Positions 28,430 to 38,877 of a stretch of DNA of 64,000 bases are shown here, piece after piece. The DNA lies in assembly GCA_963792885.1 (NCBI GenBank), contig CAWBXX010000001.1, positions 853,478 through 917,477 of the forward strand, written 5' to 3'. The position numbers and the translations under genes are program-made. The notes below the pieces were generated by a model. The model had not been told where the DNA came from. It saw only the letters and a program-made list of their open reading frames with translations, and made no database searches. How positions within the stretch are numbered: position 1 is the first letter of the stretch; every line of letters begins with the position of its first letter. The DNA is from DASWJZ01 sp963792885. Its GTDB lineage: Bacteria; Pseudomonadota; Alphaproteobacteria; Rhizobiales; Afifellaceae.

Positions 28430-29211
28430 TCAATCCATCCTGACGCCGCCGGTGACGTTGATCCCCTGCCCGGTCATGAAGGCGGAGGCGTCCGAGGCGA
28501 GGAAGAGCACGACCTTCGCCACGTCCTCCGGCTCCTCGATGCGGCCGAGCGGCGTCAGCGACACGTATTCGGCGCGGACCGCCTCCGGCGTCATGCCGCG
28601 GAGCTCGCTCTCCCAGACGATCTCGCGCTCCTGCATCGAGGTCTTGCACGAAGCCCGGACAGACGGCGTTCACGCGGATGCCGTGCGGCGCCATCTCGCG
28701 CGCGAGCGCCTGCGTCCAGCCGAGCACGGCGAACTTCGACGCCGAATAATGCGCGAGAAGCGGCGCGCCGACCTTGCCGGCGAGCGACGCGGTGTTGACG
28801 ATGACGCCCTTCGTTCCGTCCGCGAGGAAATGCCGGCAGGCGATCTGGTTCGCCAGGAACACGCCGCGCGCGTTCACGTCCATGTTGAAGTCCCAGTCGT
28901 CGTCGGTCAGGTCGACGCGCGGCCGCATGGTGGAGACGCCGGCATTGGCGACGAGGATGTCGAGGCCGCCGAGCCTGTCGATCGCCGCCTTCAGCGCCTT
29001 CTCCACGGAGACGCGATGGCGGACGTCGATCTCGATGGCGAGCGCGCCGCCGCCGATCTCCTCCGCGAGCGTCCTTCGCCGCGGCAACGTCGAGGTCGGC
29101 GATCGCGACGCGCACGCCGGCCTCGCCGAGCGCGCGCACGATCGCCGCGCCGATCCCCTTGGCGCCGCCCGTCACCAGCGCGCGCCGGCCTTTCAGATCG
29201 AAGATGCTCAT
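28430..29211 (-). CDS. Short-chain dehydrogenase/reductase (SDR), frameshifted
   Basis: This is an NAD(P)-dependent SDR of about 258 residues. It has the Rossmann motif TGGAKGIGAAI at the N-terminus, NAGVS, the catalytic Ser in NTASLAGK, YSASK as the Tyr-x3-Lys pair, and the C-terminal ASAFMTGQGINVTGGVRMD. Shifts near 29080 and 28650 break the frame. It diverges from the BtpA-family gene with 115 bases between, so they may share a promoter region. The substrate is probably a sugar or polyol. Confidence 0.88.
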
Positions 29212-29326
29212 CCGCCCCCGCTTCGCCGCCCTCGACGGCGCCCATCCTTGCAAACGGCTCCGCGCAAGCAAGATCACGCCGTCCGCCGCGGCCGACCCGC
29301 CCGCTCGGCCTTTCCGGGAGACTCGC

Positions 29327-30128
29327 ATGGTATTCGATTTCTTCGGCGCGCGTCAGAAGGTCGTGATCGCGATGGCGCATATCGGCGCGCTGCCCGGCAC
29401 GCCGCTCTACGATTCCGACGGCGGCATGGCGAAGCTCATCGACGGCGTCGTCGCCGACGTGGAGAAGCTGCAGGCGGGCGGCGTCGACGCGATCATGTTC
29501 GGCAACGAGAACGACCGCCCCTACCGCTTCACGGCAACGCAGGCGGGCATCGCGGCGATGACGGCGATCGTCACGGCCGTGAAGCCGCATGCTCAAAGTG
29601 CCGTTCGGCGTGAACTATCTCTGGGATCCGTCCGCCTCCGTCGCCATCGCCTGCGCGACCGGCGCGCAGTTCGCGCGCGAGATCATGACCGGGCTCTTTG
29701 CCTCCGACATGGGGCTCTGGCAGCCGAACGCCGCCGACGCGCTGACGCTCCGGCGCAATCTCGGCCGGCCGGACCTGAAGCTCCTCTTCAACATCAACGC
29801 GGAGTTCGCGACCTCGCTCGACACGCGGCCGATCGAGCTTCGCGCCAAGAGCGCCGTCTTCTCCTCGCTCGCCGACGCGATCCTCGTCTCCGGGCCGCTG
29901 ACCGGGCAATCGGCGGAGATGTCCGATCTGAAGAAGGTGCGCGCGGCGGTGCCCGACCTGCCGGTCCTCGCCAATACCGGCGTCAACATCGACAACGTCG
30001 CCGACATCTTCGCGATCGCCGACGGCTGCGTGATCGGCACGCATTTCAAGGTCGACGGCAACACCTGGAACCCGGTCGACGGCGCGCGCGTGAAGCGCTT
30101 CATGGACAAGGTCGCGACGCTCCGCTGA
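29327..30128 (+). CDS. BtpA/SgcQ-family protein, frameshifted
   Basis: This is a TIM-barrel-like protein of the BtpA/SgcQ family, about 266 residues. It begins MVFDFFGARQKVVIAMAHIGALPGTP, continues FGNENDRPYRF and, after an inserted base near 29593, PFGVNYLWDPSASVAIA, ending with DGCVIGTHFKVDG. BtpA itself was linked to photosystem I assembly in cyanobacteria, while SgcQ lies in a sugar gene cluster of E. coli; the catalytic role is not settled. Context with FGGY kinase and SDR supports a carbohydrate role. SD-like GGGAG precedes the ATG. Confidence 0.85.
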
Positions 30129-30131
30129 GCG

Positions 30132-31631
30132 ATGGCGAAGACTTCGACGCGCTCGTCATCGGTCTCGACATCGGGACCACGTCGACGATCGGCATCCTGG
30201 TCGAGCTGCCCGAGAGGATCGCCGCGGTCGCGACGCGCCCGACGACGCTCTCCTCGCCGCATCCCGGCTGGGCGGAGGAAGACCCGGAGGAATGGTGGGC
30301 GAATTCCTGCGCGGTGCTCCGCGAGCTGATGGCGCATGCCGAGCCCGAGAAGCTCGCCGGCATCTGCGTCACCGGCATGGTGCCGGCCTTCGTCGCGCTC
30401 GATCGAGGACGGCGCGCTCCTCCGCCCGAGCATCCAGCAGAGCGACGGGCGGAGCGCGGCGGAGGTTGCCGAGCTTGCAGGCGGAGATCGACGAAGACGG
30501 CGTTCCTGAAGCGCACCGGCAACGGCATCAACCAGCAGCTCATCGCAGCGAAGTCGCGCTGGCTTGAGAAGCACGAGCCGGAGACGTTCGCGAAGATCGC
30601 GACCGTCTTCGGCTCCTACGATTTCATCAACTGGCAGCTGACCGGCGTTCGCGGCGTCGAGCAGAACTGGGCGCTCGAAGCCGGGCTGATCGACCTTGCC
30701 GACAACAAGATCGCCGACGATCTCGTCGCGCTGACGCATCTTCCCCGCGCCGCGATCCCGCCGGTGCATGCGCCGCAGGACATGCTCGGGCGCGTCACCG
30801 CGGAGGCGGCGGCCGCGACCGGCCTGCCCGAGGGGCTGCCGGTCTTCGGCGGCGCCGCCGACCACATCGCCTCGGCGCTCGCCGCCGGCATCGTCGAGCC
30901 CGGCGACGTGCTGCTGAAATTCGGCGGCGCGGGCGACATCATCATGGCGGCGAGCGCCGCGCGGCCCGACCCGCGGCTCTTCCTCGACTATCACATCGTG
31001 CCGGGACTCTTCGCGCCGAACGGCTGCATGGCGGCGTCGGGCTCGGCGCTGAACTGGCTCGCCGCGCTGCTTGCCCCTGACGTAAGGGGCAAGCCGCACG
31101 CGAAGCTCGACGCGCTCGCCGCATCCGTGCCGGCGGGGAGCGACGGCGTCACGGCGCTCCCCTATTTCCTCGGCGAGAAGACGCCGCTTCACGATCCTTT
31201 CGCGCGCGGCACCTTCACCGGGCTCAGCCTCGGCCACGGCGCGGGGCATCTCTGGCGCGCGATGCTCGAAGCGATCGCCTACGGCTTTCGCCACCACGTC
31301 GAGGTGTTCGCGGAGATCGGCCACGCGCCGAAGCGCTTCTTCGCCTCCGACGGCGGCTCGCAGAGCCAGGTCTGGATGCAGATCGTCGCCGACGTGCTGC
31401 AGGCGCCGGTCACTGTGCTCGAAGCACGCGCACGGCTCCTCGGTCGGCGCAGCATGGGTGGCGGCGATGGCGTCGGGCGCGGCGACCGACTGGCGTGACG
31501 TCGCGAAGCTCTCGCGCCGCGGCGCGACGTTGACGCCCGATCCCGCGAATGCCGCGATCTACGACCGCGGCTACGCGGAGTTCCGCGAGCTCTACGAGAC
31601 GCTGAAGCCGGTCTTCAGAAAGCGCGCGTAA
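30132..31631 (+). CDS. FGGY-family carbohydrate kinase (xylulokinase-like), with several frameshifts
   Basis: This sugar kinase has the N-terminal phosphate loop GLDIGTTSTIGILVEL, EEWWANS, FGSYDFINWQLTG, a GGAADHIA segment, PYFLGEKTPLHDPFARG and ASDGGSQSQVWMQIVADV near the C-terminus. About 500 residues, normal for the family. One base appears lost after the ATG at 30132. Three insertions near 30405, 30472 and 30503 restore the frame together, so a naive translation hides a wrong segment of about 30 residues. A further insertion near 31425 precedes the true C-terminus. Confidence 0.88.
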
Positions 31632-32558
31632 TACAGCTCGTCGTCATGCCCGGACTTGATCCGGCATCCATTGGTGACCGTCCGCCATCGCGACCGCGCC
31701 GGAATGGATTGCGGGTCAAGCCCGGCAATGACGACGGTCCTATCCTGCGTGCCTTCCGCTGCCCCTGCGCGACGATCTCCGAAAGGATCGAGAGCGCGAT
31801 CTCTTCCGGCGTGATGGCGCCGAGGTCGAGGCCGGCTGGGGCTTTCAGGCGATCGAGCCGCGCCTCCGCGACGCCGTCCTTCAGGAGCTTGGCGCGAAGC
31901 GAGGCCGCCTTGCGCTTGCTGCCGACGAAGGCGACGTAGTCGGACTCGACGGCAAGCGCAGCCTTCAGCGCCGCCTCGTCGCCGCGCCCCTGCGTCGAGA
32001 CGACGACGAAGCGCGCGCCGTCCTTCTCCGCGGGAAGCGCATAGCCTTCGATGCGGCGGTCGGTCTCCGAGAAGGCCGGCTGCTCGGCCGGCCGGCGCGC
32101 AGGCGGTGATCTGGAAGCCCAGCCGCCGCGCCAGCTCCGCGAGCGCTACCGCGACCGGGCTCGACCCGCAGATCACGATCTCCGGGCGCGGCAGCACCGG
32201 CTCGACGAAGATATCCATCGTGCCCTGGCTCGGGCACATGTTCTTGGCGAAGCGCACGCCTTCCTTCTCCTCGCCCGCTGCAATGCCTTTCTCCTGCAGC
32301 ACGTCCGGCGGCTCGACGGAGACGAAGCGCGCCTTGCCGTCAGCGAGCGATTCCCGCGCGGCCTTCAAGCACGGCGGCGCGGGCGCAGCCGCCGCCGATC
32401 CAGCCTTCCGACACCGAACCGTCGGGGAGGATGATCGCCTTCGCGCCTGCCTTGGCGGCGGTGACGGAGACGGTGCGCACCACAGTGGCGAGAGCAAAAG
32501 GCTCGCCCTTCGCCTTCATGGCGGAGATGCGGTCGAGAATGTCGGTCGCGCGATTCAT
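31615..32558 (-). CDS. XdhC/CoxF-like protein, molybdenum hydroxylase maturation, frameshifted
   Basis: This is a protein of the XdhC/CoxI/CoxF family, thought to help load or sulfurate the Mo cofactor of hydroxylases. It has the N-terminal LATVVRTVSVTAAKAGAKAI, WIGGGCARAAVLE, then IVICGSSPVAVALAELARRLGF (a Rossmann-like nucleotide site) and AFVGSKRKAA, ending near ITPEEIALSILSEIVAQ. Shifts near 32390 and 32097 interrupt it. It follows coxE by 3 bases, as coxF does in Oligotropha. The frame continues into the repeat, adding about 35 residues that are probably not ancestral. Confidence 0.82.
31640..31735. repeat. Palindromic intergenic repeat, second copy
   Basis: The ends read GTCGTCATGCCCGGACTT and, at the other side, GGCAATGACGAC, like the element at 22939-23123 but without the inner nested palindrome. 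It sits between the 3' ends of two convergent genes, and the minus-strand coxF/xdhC-like frame reads through it before its stop at 31615. Confidence 0.82.
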
Positions 32559-32561
32559 GGC

Positions 32562-33751
32562 TAGATCCTCGCGAGATAAGGCTCGAGCGCCGCAAGGCTT
32601 TGAAGATTGTGCGCCGGCGCGAAGAGATCGACGTAGGGAAGCGCCGCCTGCATGCCGCGCGCGGACGGGCTCGTAGTCGCGCCAGCCGATCAGCGGATTG
32701 AGCCAGACGATGCGTCGGCAACGACGGCGAAGCCGACGCATCTCGTTCGCAAGCCGCTCCGGCTCGCCGGTGTCGTAGCCGTCCGAAACGATCATCACGA
32801 CCGTGCGCGAATTGATGACGCGCTCGGCATGCCAGCGGTTGAAGGTGGCGAGGCTTTCGCCGATCCGCGTGCCGCCGCCGATCCCCTGCGCCATCAGCGC
32901 AAGCTTCTCCACCGCGCGCGTGACGTTGCGATCGCGCAGCGTCGGCGAGACATGCGCGAGCCGCGTGTGGAAGACGAAGGCCTCCGCCTCGCGGAAATTG
33001 TCGACGACGCCGTGCAGGAAGCGCACGAAGAAGGCCGTGTAGAGGCTCATCGAGCCCGACGCGTCGAGGAGCACGACGAGGCGAAGCGGCTTCTCCTTGC
33101 GCTTGCGCCAAAGAAGCTCCACCGGCGTGCCGCCATGCGAGACGCTGCGGTGGATGGTGCGGCGGATGTCGAGGCGGCGGCCGCGCCGGCGGACGCTGCT
33201 CGCGCCGCACGAGCCGCGCGCGCATCCGCTTCGCGAGCCGCGCGGCGAGCGCATGCGTCTTCGCGATCTCGTCGGGATCGACGACGTGGCGGATGTCGGC
33301 GGATTCAAGCGCCTCGGCACTGCGTCGCGCCCTCGCGCCGCGCGCGGCCCTCGCCCGGCGCCTCGCCGTCGCCGCCGGCTGCGGAGCTCGGCGGCGTCGG
33401 ACTTTCGCGGAGTTCCGCGCCGCGCTGTCGTCGTGGCTTGCTCGGCTCCGCGACGTCTTCGGCATGCCGGAGACCTTCGCGCGCGTATGCACGTGCTGGC
33501 CGCTCCAGAAGGCCGCGAAGATCTCGTCGAAACGCTGCGAAGTCGGAATGGTCGGCCGAGAAGAGCGCGCGGAAGGCCGGCTTCAGCGTCGCGGGACGGC
33601 GCGCGGCGGGCGACGCAAGCAGCGACAGCGCATCGCGCGATTCCGCCAGCCCCACCGTGAAGCCGTTGTCGCGGAGCGTCGCGACGAAGCCCGCAAGCTT
33701 CGTCCGCATCGCCTCGCCGACGTCGGAGCGACGGAGCTCAAGCGCCGCCAT
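32562..33751 (-). CDS. coxE: CoxE-like VWA-domain protein, frameshifted
   Basis: This is a protein with a von Willebrand A domain whose MIDAS motif is LLDASGSM (Asp-x-Ser-x-Ser), followed by VSDGYDTGEPERL. The N-terminus LRRSDVGEAMRTKLAGFVATL and the Arg-rich middle are typical of CoxE. CoxD and CoxE act together in maturing the CO dehydrogenase active site. Several shifts lie between 33170 and 33560 and near 32660. Start ATG 33751 is 7 bases after the coxD stop; the TAG lies 3 bases before the xdhC-like ATG. Confidence 0.85.
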
Positions 33752-33758
33752 GGCGCCC

Positions 33759-34642
33759 TCACGCCACCTTGCCGAGGAGGCGCTCGGTCACTTCGCGGGT
33801 GACGTTGGCGCGGTCCTCGTGCGTCTTCAGGAGGCAGATCAACGTCTCCTGCACCGCCTCCGGCTCCTGCCGAAGATCGTGCACGCCGAGCCCGACAAGC
33901 GTCGCCGCCCAGTCGAGCGTCTCGGCGATGCCGGGGACCTTGCGCAAATCCTCCCTGCGGATCGCCGACGACCATGCGCGCGATCTGCTGCGCGAGGTTG
34001 GAATCGATGTTCGGAAGCCGCGTCAGAAGGATGCGCGCCTCGCGGTCGACCTCGGGGAAATCGAGATAGTGATAGAGGCAGCGGCGGCGGAGCGCGTCGG
34101 AAAGCTCGCGCGTCGCGTTCGAGGTCAGCACCACGCGCGGGATCGAGATCGCTTTTATCGTCCCGAGCTCGGGAATCGAGACCTGGAAATCAGAAAGAAG
34201 CTCGAGCAGGAACGCCTCGAACTCCTCGTCGGCGCGGTCGACCTCGTCGATCAGAAGCACCGGCGGCGTCAGCCGGCGGATCGCGGCGAGGAGCGGCCGC
34301 TCCAGCAAATAGCGCTCCGAGAAGATGTGCTCCTCGACCTGTTCCGGGTCCTCGCCCGCGCCCTCGCGCGCCTTGATGGCAAGAAGCTGGCGCTGGTAGT
34401 TCCACTCGTAGAGCGCGGCGTTCTGGTCGAGCCCCTCGTAGCACTGGAGGCGGATCAGCTCGGTCTTGTGCACCTCGGCGAGCGCCTTCGCGACCTCCGT
34501 CTTGCCGACGCCCGCCTCGCCTTCGATCAGGAGCGGCCGGCCGAGAAAGTCCATCAGCCAGAGCGCGGTCGAAAGATCGCGGTCGGCGATGTAGCCGGCC
34601 TCGGCGAGACGAGCGGCGATGTCTTCGCGGCGTCAGGGGCAC
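33759..34642 (-). CDS. coxD: CoxD-like MoxR-type AAA+ ATPase, frameshifted
   Basis: CoxD is an AAA+ ATPase needed to build the Cu-S-Mo site of CO dehydrogenase. Walker A IEGEAGVGKTEVAKALA is near 34520, Walker B VLLIDEVDRADEEFEAFLLE near 34250, sensor 1 in VLTSNATRELSDALRRR. The start is chosen as GTG 34642 because AAGGAGG lies 7 bases upstream. One inserted C near 34630 shifts the N-terminus and another error lies near 33965, after which the frame ends LTRVTERLLGKVA-like at 33759. Part of the cox operon. Confidence 0.88.
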
Positions 34643-34650
34643 TTCGCGCC

Positions 34651-34801
34651 TCCTTCTCCCATGGGAGAAGGTGCCCGCGAAGCGGGCGGATGAGCGGTTG
34701 CAGGACACGACATTTCGCCATCGCGATCGCAGAGTCCTACGCCACAGGCGGCACCCCCTCACCCGGCTGCTTCGCAGCCACCCTCTCCCCATGGGAGAGG
34801 G
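34651..34801. repeat. Palindrome-rich intergenic repeat between coxL and coxD
   Basis: It opens with the 18-base palindrome CTTCTCCCATGGGAGAAG (34653-34670) and closes with the related CCCTCTCCCC-ATGGGAGAGGG (34781-34801). In between are small hairpins CCCGC/GCGGG and GGCTG/CAGCC. Such mosaics of flanking GGGAGA units are frequent repeats in this bacterial order. Its position inside the cox operon could tune coxDE expression relative to coxL. A shorter relative may lie at 41397-41432. Confidence 0.8.
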
Positions 34802-34879
34802 CTGGCGCTCTGCCTTAGGTAGGAGCAGCAGGACGGCCTCGCCATGCCCTCCGCAGCACATCATGGCGCGCGTCACCGA

Positions 34880-37300
34880 CTAGGTGTGCAGCCCCAGCCG
34901 CTCCGCCGCCTCCCAGGTCCGCCAGGAATCGTGGGGCATCTGGATGTGGGTCGAGCCGAGGAAGGCGAAGGCATCGTTAACCGCATTGGAGAAGGCCGGA
35001 ACGCCTCCGACATTCGGGCTCTCGCCGACGCCCTTCGCGCCGATCGGGTGATGCGGCGAAGGCGTCGTCGTCCAGTCCGTCTCCCATTTCGGCGTCTCGA
35101 CAGCGGTCGGCAGGAAGTAGTCCTGCAGCGAGGCGGTCAACACGTTGCCGGTCTCGTCGTAGAAGATCTCCTGCCCCATGGCGATGCCGAAGGCTTCCGT
35201 CAGCCCGCCGTGGATCTGCCCCTCGATGATCATCGGGTTGATGCGCGTGCCGCAATCGTCGAGCGCATAGAAGCGGCGGGTCTTGCTCTCGCCGGTGTCG
35301 ACGTCGATATCGAGAACGCAGATGTAGGCGCCGAAGGGGAACGTGAAGTTCGGCGGGTCGTAATAGTTCACCGCCTCAAGCCCCGGCTCCATGCCCGCCG
35401 GCACCTCGTGATAGGCCGCCCAGGCAAGCTCCGTCATGGTCTTGAAGCGCTCGGGATTGCCCTTCACGCGGAAGCGGTCGACGTCCCATTCGAGGTCGTC
35501 GTCGTGCACTTCCAGCATGTAGGCGGCGATCATCTGCGCCTTCGCCTTGATCTTGCGGCAGGCCATCGCGGTCGCCGCACCCGACACGGGCGTCGAACGC
35601 GAGCCGTAGGTGCCGAGTCCGTAGGGCGCGGTGTCGGTGTTGCCCTCCTCCACGGTGATGCCGTCGGCGGCAATGCCCAGCTCCGTCGCGATGATCTGCG
35701 CGTAGGTCGTCTCGTGCCCCTGCCCCTGGCTCTTCGTGCCGAGCCGGCAGATGCCGGTGCCGGTCGGATGGATGCGGATCTCGGCGGAGTCGAACATCGC
35801 GATGCCGAGGATATCGCAAGCTCGGCTAGGCCCGGCGCCGACGATCTCGGTGAAGAAGGCGACGCCGATTCCCATCAGTTCACGCGTCTCTCCGCGCTTG
35901 AACGCCTCCTGCTTCGCCTTCTGCTCCTCGCGAAGCTTCGCGTAGCCGACCGAATCCATCGCCTTCTTCAAGGCGGGCTCGTAGTCGCCGGAATCGTATT
36001 CCCAGCCGAAGGCCGACGTGTAAGGAAATTGCTCCCGCTTGATCAGGTTCTTCATGCGGAACGCGGCCGGGTCCATGCCAAGTTTCTGCGCCATGATGTC
36101 CATGGCGCGCTCGATGGCATAGGCCGCCTCGGTCACGCGGAAGGAACAGCGATAGGCAACGCCGCCCGGCGCCTTGTTGGTGTAGACGCCGTCGACCAGG
36201 CAATAAGCGGCCGGGATGTCGTACGAGCCCGACACGATGGAGAAGAGCCCGGCCGGCCATTTCGAGGCGTTGGCGCAGGCGTCGAACGCGCCGTGGTCGG
36301 CGATCGTATAGACGCGAAGGCCGGTGATGCGCCCGTCTTTCGTGCAGGCGATCTCCGTCTCCATGTGGAAGTCGCGCGCGAAGGCGGTCGAGGAGAGATT
36401 CTCGATCCTGTCCTCCACCCACTTCACCGGACGGCCGGTGACGATCGAGGCGACGATCGCGCAGATGTAGCCCGGATAGGCCCCGACCTTGTTGCCGAAG
36501 CCGCCGCCGATATCGGGCGCGATCACATGGATCTTGTGCTCCGGAATCTTGGAGATCAGCGAGCCGACCGTGCGGATGACATGCGGCGCCTGGAACGTGC
36601 CCCACAGCGTCAGGTCGCCCGTGATCTTGTCGAACGAGGCGACGCACTGGCAGGTCTCGAGCGGAGACGGGTGCACGCGCGGATACTGGATGAACTCCTT
36701 GATCTTCACCTCGGCCTTGTCGAAGGCCGCGTCGGCCGCCGCCTTGTCGCCGGCTTGCCAGGCGAAGACGTGGTTCGGATGCTTGCGGGCGCCGTGCGCG
36801 CCGTCCTTCTTGTCCTTGACGTCCTCGCGGACGACAGGTGCGTTCGCGTCCATGGCCTTCATCGGATCGACGAGCACCGGAAGGCCCTCATAGTCGACCT
36901 CGACGAGTTCAACGGCATCGGCCGCCGCCTGGCGGTTCTCCGCGATGACGAAGGCGACTTCCTGGTTCTGGAAGAGCACCTTTCCGTCGGCGAGCACCAT
37001 CTGCACGTCGCCGGCGAGCGTCGGCATCCAGGCGAGGTTCACGGTCTTCAGCGTCTCCGCCGTGATCACGGCGACAACGCCCGGCACTGCCGCGGCCTTC
37101 GTCGTGTCGATCGTCTTCACGCGCGCATGCGCATAAGGCGAGCGCACGAGATCGCCGTAGAGCATGCCCGGCAGGTTCAGATCGTCGACGTAGTTGCCCT
37201 TGCCTTGCGTGAAGCGCACATCCTCGACGCGCTTGCGCTTGCAGCCGATGCCTTCGAGCTTCTCGGCGCGGGCTTCCGAGGTTTCCGTCTGGGCGTTCAT
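34880..37300 (-). CDS. coxL: Aerobic CO dehydrogenase large subunit CoxL, form I
   Basis: This is the molybdopterin-containing catalytic subunit that oxidises CO to CO2. The active-site loop reads AYRCSFR at residues 382-388 (bases 36137-36157), the signature of form I (genuine CO) enzymes, as opposed to AYRGAGR in form II; Cys385 is the expected Cu-S ligand. GGGFGNKVG and, near the C-terminus, GAKGVGES with the catalytic Glu are also present. Length 806 residues compares with 809 in Oligotropha. It is intact. ATG 37300 overlaps the coxS stop. Confidence 0.96.
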   Translation of the reverse strand: MNAQTETSEARAEKLEGIGCKRKRVEDVRFTQGKGNYVDDLNLPGMLYGDLVRSPYAHARVKTIDTTKAAAVPGVVAVITAETLKTVNLAWMPTLAGDVQMVLADGKVLFQNQEVAFVIAENRQAAADAVELVEVDYEGLPVLVDPMKAMDANAPVVREDVKDKKDGAHGARKHPNHVFAWQAGDKAAADAAFDKAEVKIKEFIQYPRVHPSPLETCQCVASFDKITGDLTLWGTFQAPHVIRTVGSLISKIPEHKIHVIAPDIGGGFGNKVGAYPGYICAIVASIVTGRPVKWVEDRIENLSSTAFARDFHMETEIACTKDGRITGLRVYTIADHGAFDACANASKWPAGLFSIVSGSYDIPAAYCLVDGVYTNKAPGGVAYRCSFRVTEAAYAIERAMDIMAQKLGMDPAAFRMKNLIKREQFPYTSAFGWEYDSGDYEPALKKAMDSVGYAKLREEQKAKQEAFKRGETRELMGIGVAFFTEIVGAGPSRACDILGIAMFDSAEIRIHPTGTGICRLGTKSQGQGHETTYAQIIATELGIAADGITVEEGNTDTAPYGLGTYGSRSTPVSGAATAMACRKIKAKAQMIAAYMLEVHDDDLEWDVDRFRVKGNPERFKTMTELAWAAYHEVPAGMEPGLEAVNYYDPPNFTFPFGAYICVLDIDVDTGESKTRRFYALDDCGTRINPMIIEGQIHGGLTEAFGIAMGQEIFYDETGNVLTASLQDYFLPTAVETPKWETDWTTTPSPHHPIGAKGVGESPNVGGVPAFSNAVNDAFAFLGSTHIQMPHDSWRTWEAAERLGLHT

Positions 37301-37797
37301 TCCGCCGCCTCCTTGATTTGACCGCCGGCCATCTCGGCCGCGGCGGCCTGGATCGCCTTCACGATGTTCTGGTAGCCGGTGCAGCGGCAGAGATTGCCGG
37401 AGATGCCCATGCGTATCTCGTCCTCGGTCGGATTGGGGTTCTCCTTCAGAAGCCGATAGGCGCGCGTGATCATGCCCGGCGTGCAGAAGCCGCATTGCAG
37501 GCCGTGATGCTCGCGGAAGGCCTGCTGCAGCGGATGCAGCGTGCCGTCGGCCTGCGCCATGCCTTCGATCGTCAGCACATCGGCGCCGTCCGCCTGCACG
37601 GCGAAGACCGTGCACGACTTCACCGACTTGCCGTCGAGGTCGACGGTGCAGGCGCCGCAATGCGTCGTCTCGCAGCCGATATGCGGGCCGGTGAGCCGCA
37701 AGTCGTCGCGGAGGAAATGGATGAGCAGCGTGCGCGGCTCGACCAGCGCCTCGACCGGCTTGCCGTTCACCTTGAGCGAGATGTGGGTCTTGGCCAT
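37297..37797 (-). CDS. coxS: Aerobic CO dehydrogenase small (iron-sulfur) subunit CoxS
   Basis: This is a 166-residue subunit with two [2Fe-2S] clusters. The N-terminal ferredoxin-type ligands are in GCETTHCGAC followed by KSCTV. The C-terminal ones are in QCGFCTPGM and LCRCTGYQNI. It carries electrons from the Mo site to the FAD of CoxM. It is intact, 11 bases after coxM, and overlaps coxL by 4 bases. Confidence 0.96.
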   Translation of the reverse strand: MAKTHISLKVNGKPVEALVEPRTLLIHFLRDDLRLTGPHIGCETTHCGACTVDLDGKSVKSCTVFAVQADGADVLTIEGMAQADGTLHPLQQAFREHHGLQCGFCTPGMITRAYRLLKENPNPTEDEIRMGISGNLCRCTGYQNIVKAIQAAAAEMAGGQIKEAAE

Positions 37798-37808
37798 TGT
37801 CGTCTCCC

Positions 37809-38676
37809 TCACGCGGCGCGGGATTTGGCGCGGGCGAGCGCGCGGGACAGCATCACGCCGGCCATCTTGGTGCGGTATTGCGGCGTGCCGCGGCGGTCGG
37901 AGGCCGGCGAAGTGATCGCTTCGGCGGCGGCGACCGCTTTCTTCACCGTCGCCGCGTCGAGCGACGAGCCGGCGACGATCTTCCCCGCCTCCTCGGCGAA
38001 GAGCGGCTTGTCGGCGACGTTGGTGAGGCCGATCGCGCACTGCGCCGACCTTGCCGCCCTCCCACGTCAGCACGACAGCGGCAGCGGCCGTAGCGTAGTC
38101 GCCGACCTTCCGCTTCAGCTTCTGATAGGCGTAGCCGTGCTTCGCGGGCAGCGCCGGGATGCGGATCGCCGCGACGATCTCGCCCGGGTTCAGCGCGGTG
38201 TCGTAGGTGCCATGATAGAAGTCGCGCGCCGCGACCTTTCGCGAACCGCTCTTGCCGACGAGCTCGTAGGTGGCGTTCAGCGCCATCATCACCGCCGGCA
38301 TGTCGTTGCCGGGGTCGCCGTTCGCGACGTTGCCGCCGAGCGTGCCGAGATAGCGGACCTGCGGGTCGGCGATCTGCAGCGCCGCCTCGCGCGAGAAGCG
38401 GCACCTTCGTGCGCGAGAAGGTCGGAGACGATCACCTCGTGCTGCGTCACGCCGGCGCCGATCACGACGTCGTTGCCGTCGGCGCGGATCGCCCTTCAGG
38501 TCGGCGATGCCGCCGAGGTCGACGAGATGCGCAGGCGCGGCGAGCCTGAGCTTCATCAGCGGAATGAGGCTGTGGCCGCCGCTGAGCGGACGCGCATCCT
38601 CGCCGAGATCGGCAAGGAGGGCGACGGCTTCGTTGACGGATTTCGGGCGGTGGTAGGCGAATGCGCCTGGAATCAT
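37809..38676 (-). CDS. coxM: Aerobic CO dehydrogenase medium (FAD) subunit CoxM, frameshifted
   Basis: This FAD-binding subunit passes electrons to the quinone or respiratory chain. The start MIPGAFAYHRPKSVNEAVALL follows GGGAGG with 7 bases between. FAD motifs SGGHSLIPLMKLR and LGGNVANGDPGNDMPA are present. Shifts near 38490, 38400 and 38045 interrupt the frame. About 288 residues after repair, as expected. First gene of the coxMSLDE(F) operon. Confidence 0.93.
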
Positions 38677-38856
38677 CGGTTTCCTCCCGGAGCCGCCCGC
38701 TCGCATCCGAAGTCTCCGCCTCGGCTGCGCGCGCGGCCCATCTTCTGAATGGTCCGGTCGTGAGCCGTGAATCTGCTTGCTGTCGCGGTGCAGCGGCAAT
38801 CGCGCTTTCACGAGCCGGGGCGGCTCAGCACGAAACGCCGCCAGCCTTGCACGAAC

Positions 38857-38877
38857 TGCGTCAGTCAGACTGACGCA
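38857..38877. promoter_or_regulatory. Perfect palindrome upstream of coxM
   Basis: Arms TGCGTCAGT and ACTGACGCA are perfect complements around a three-base spacer. The site lies 181 bases before coxM, in the 288-base gap after coxC. A third copy of TGCGTCAG occurs at 38961-38968 at the very end of coxC. The gap has no open frame I believe in. The palindrome is a candidate operator for CO-responsive control; that role is inferred. Confidence 0.5.

Noticed and set aside
34844..37321. Long plus-strand open frame opposite coxL
   Set aside because: CoxL with its AYRCSFR loop is on the minus strand; the antisense frame is a composition artefact.
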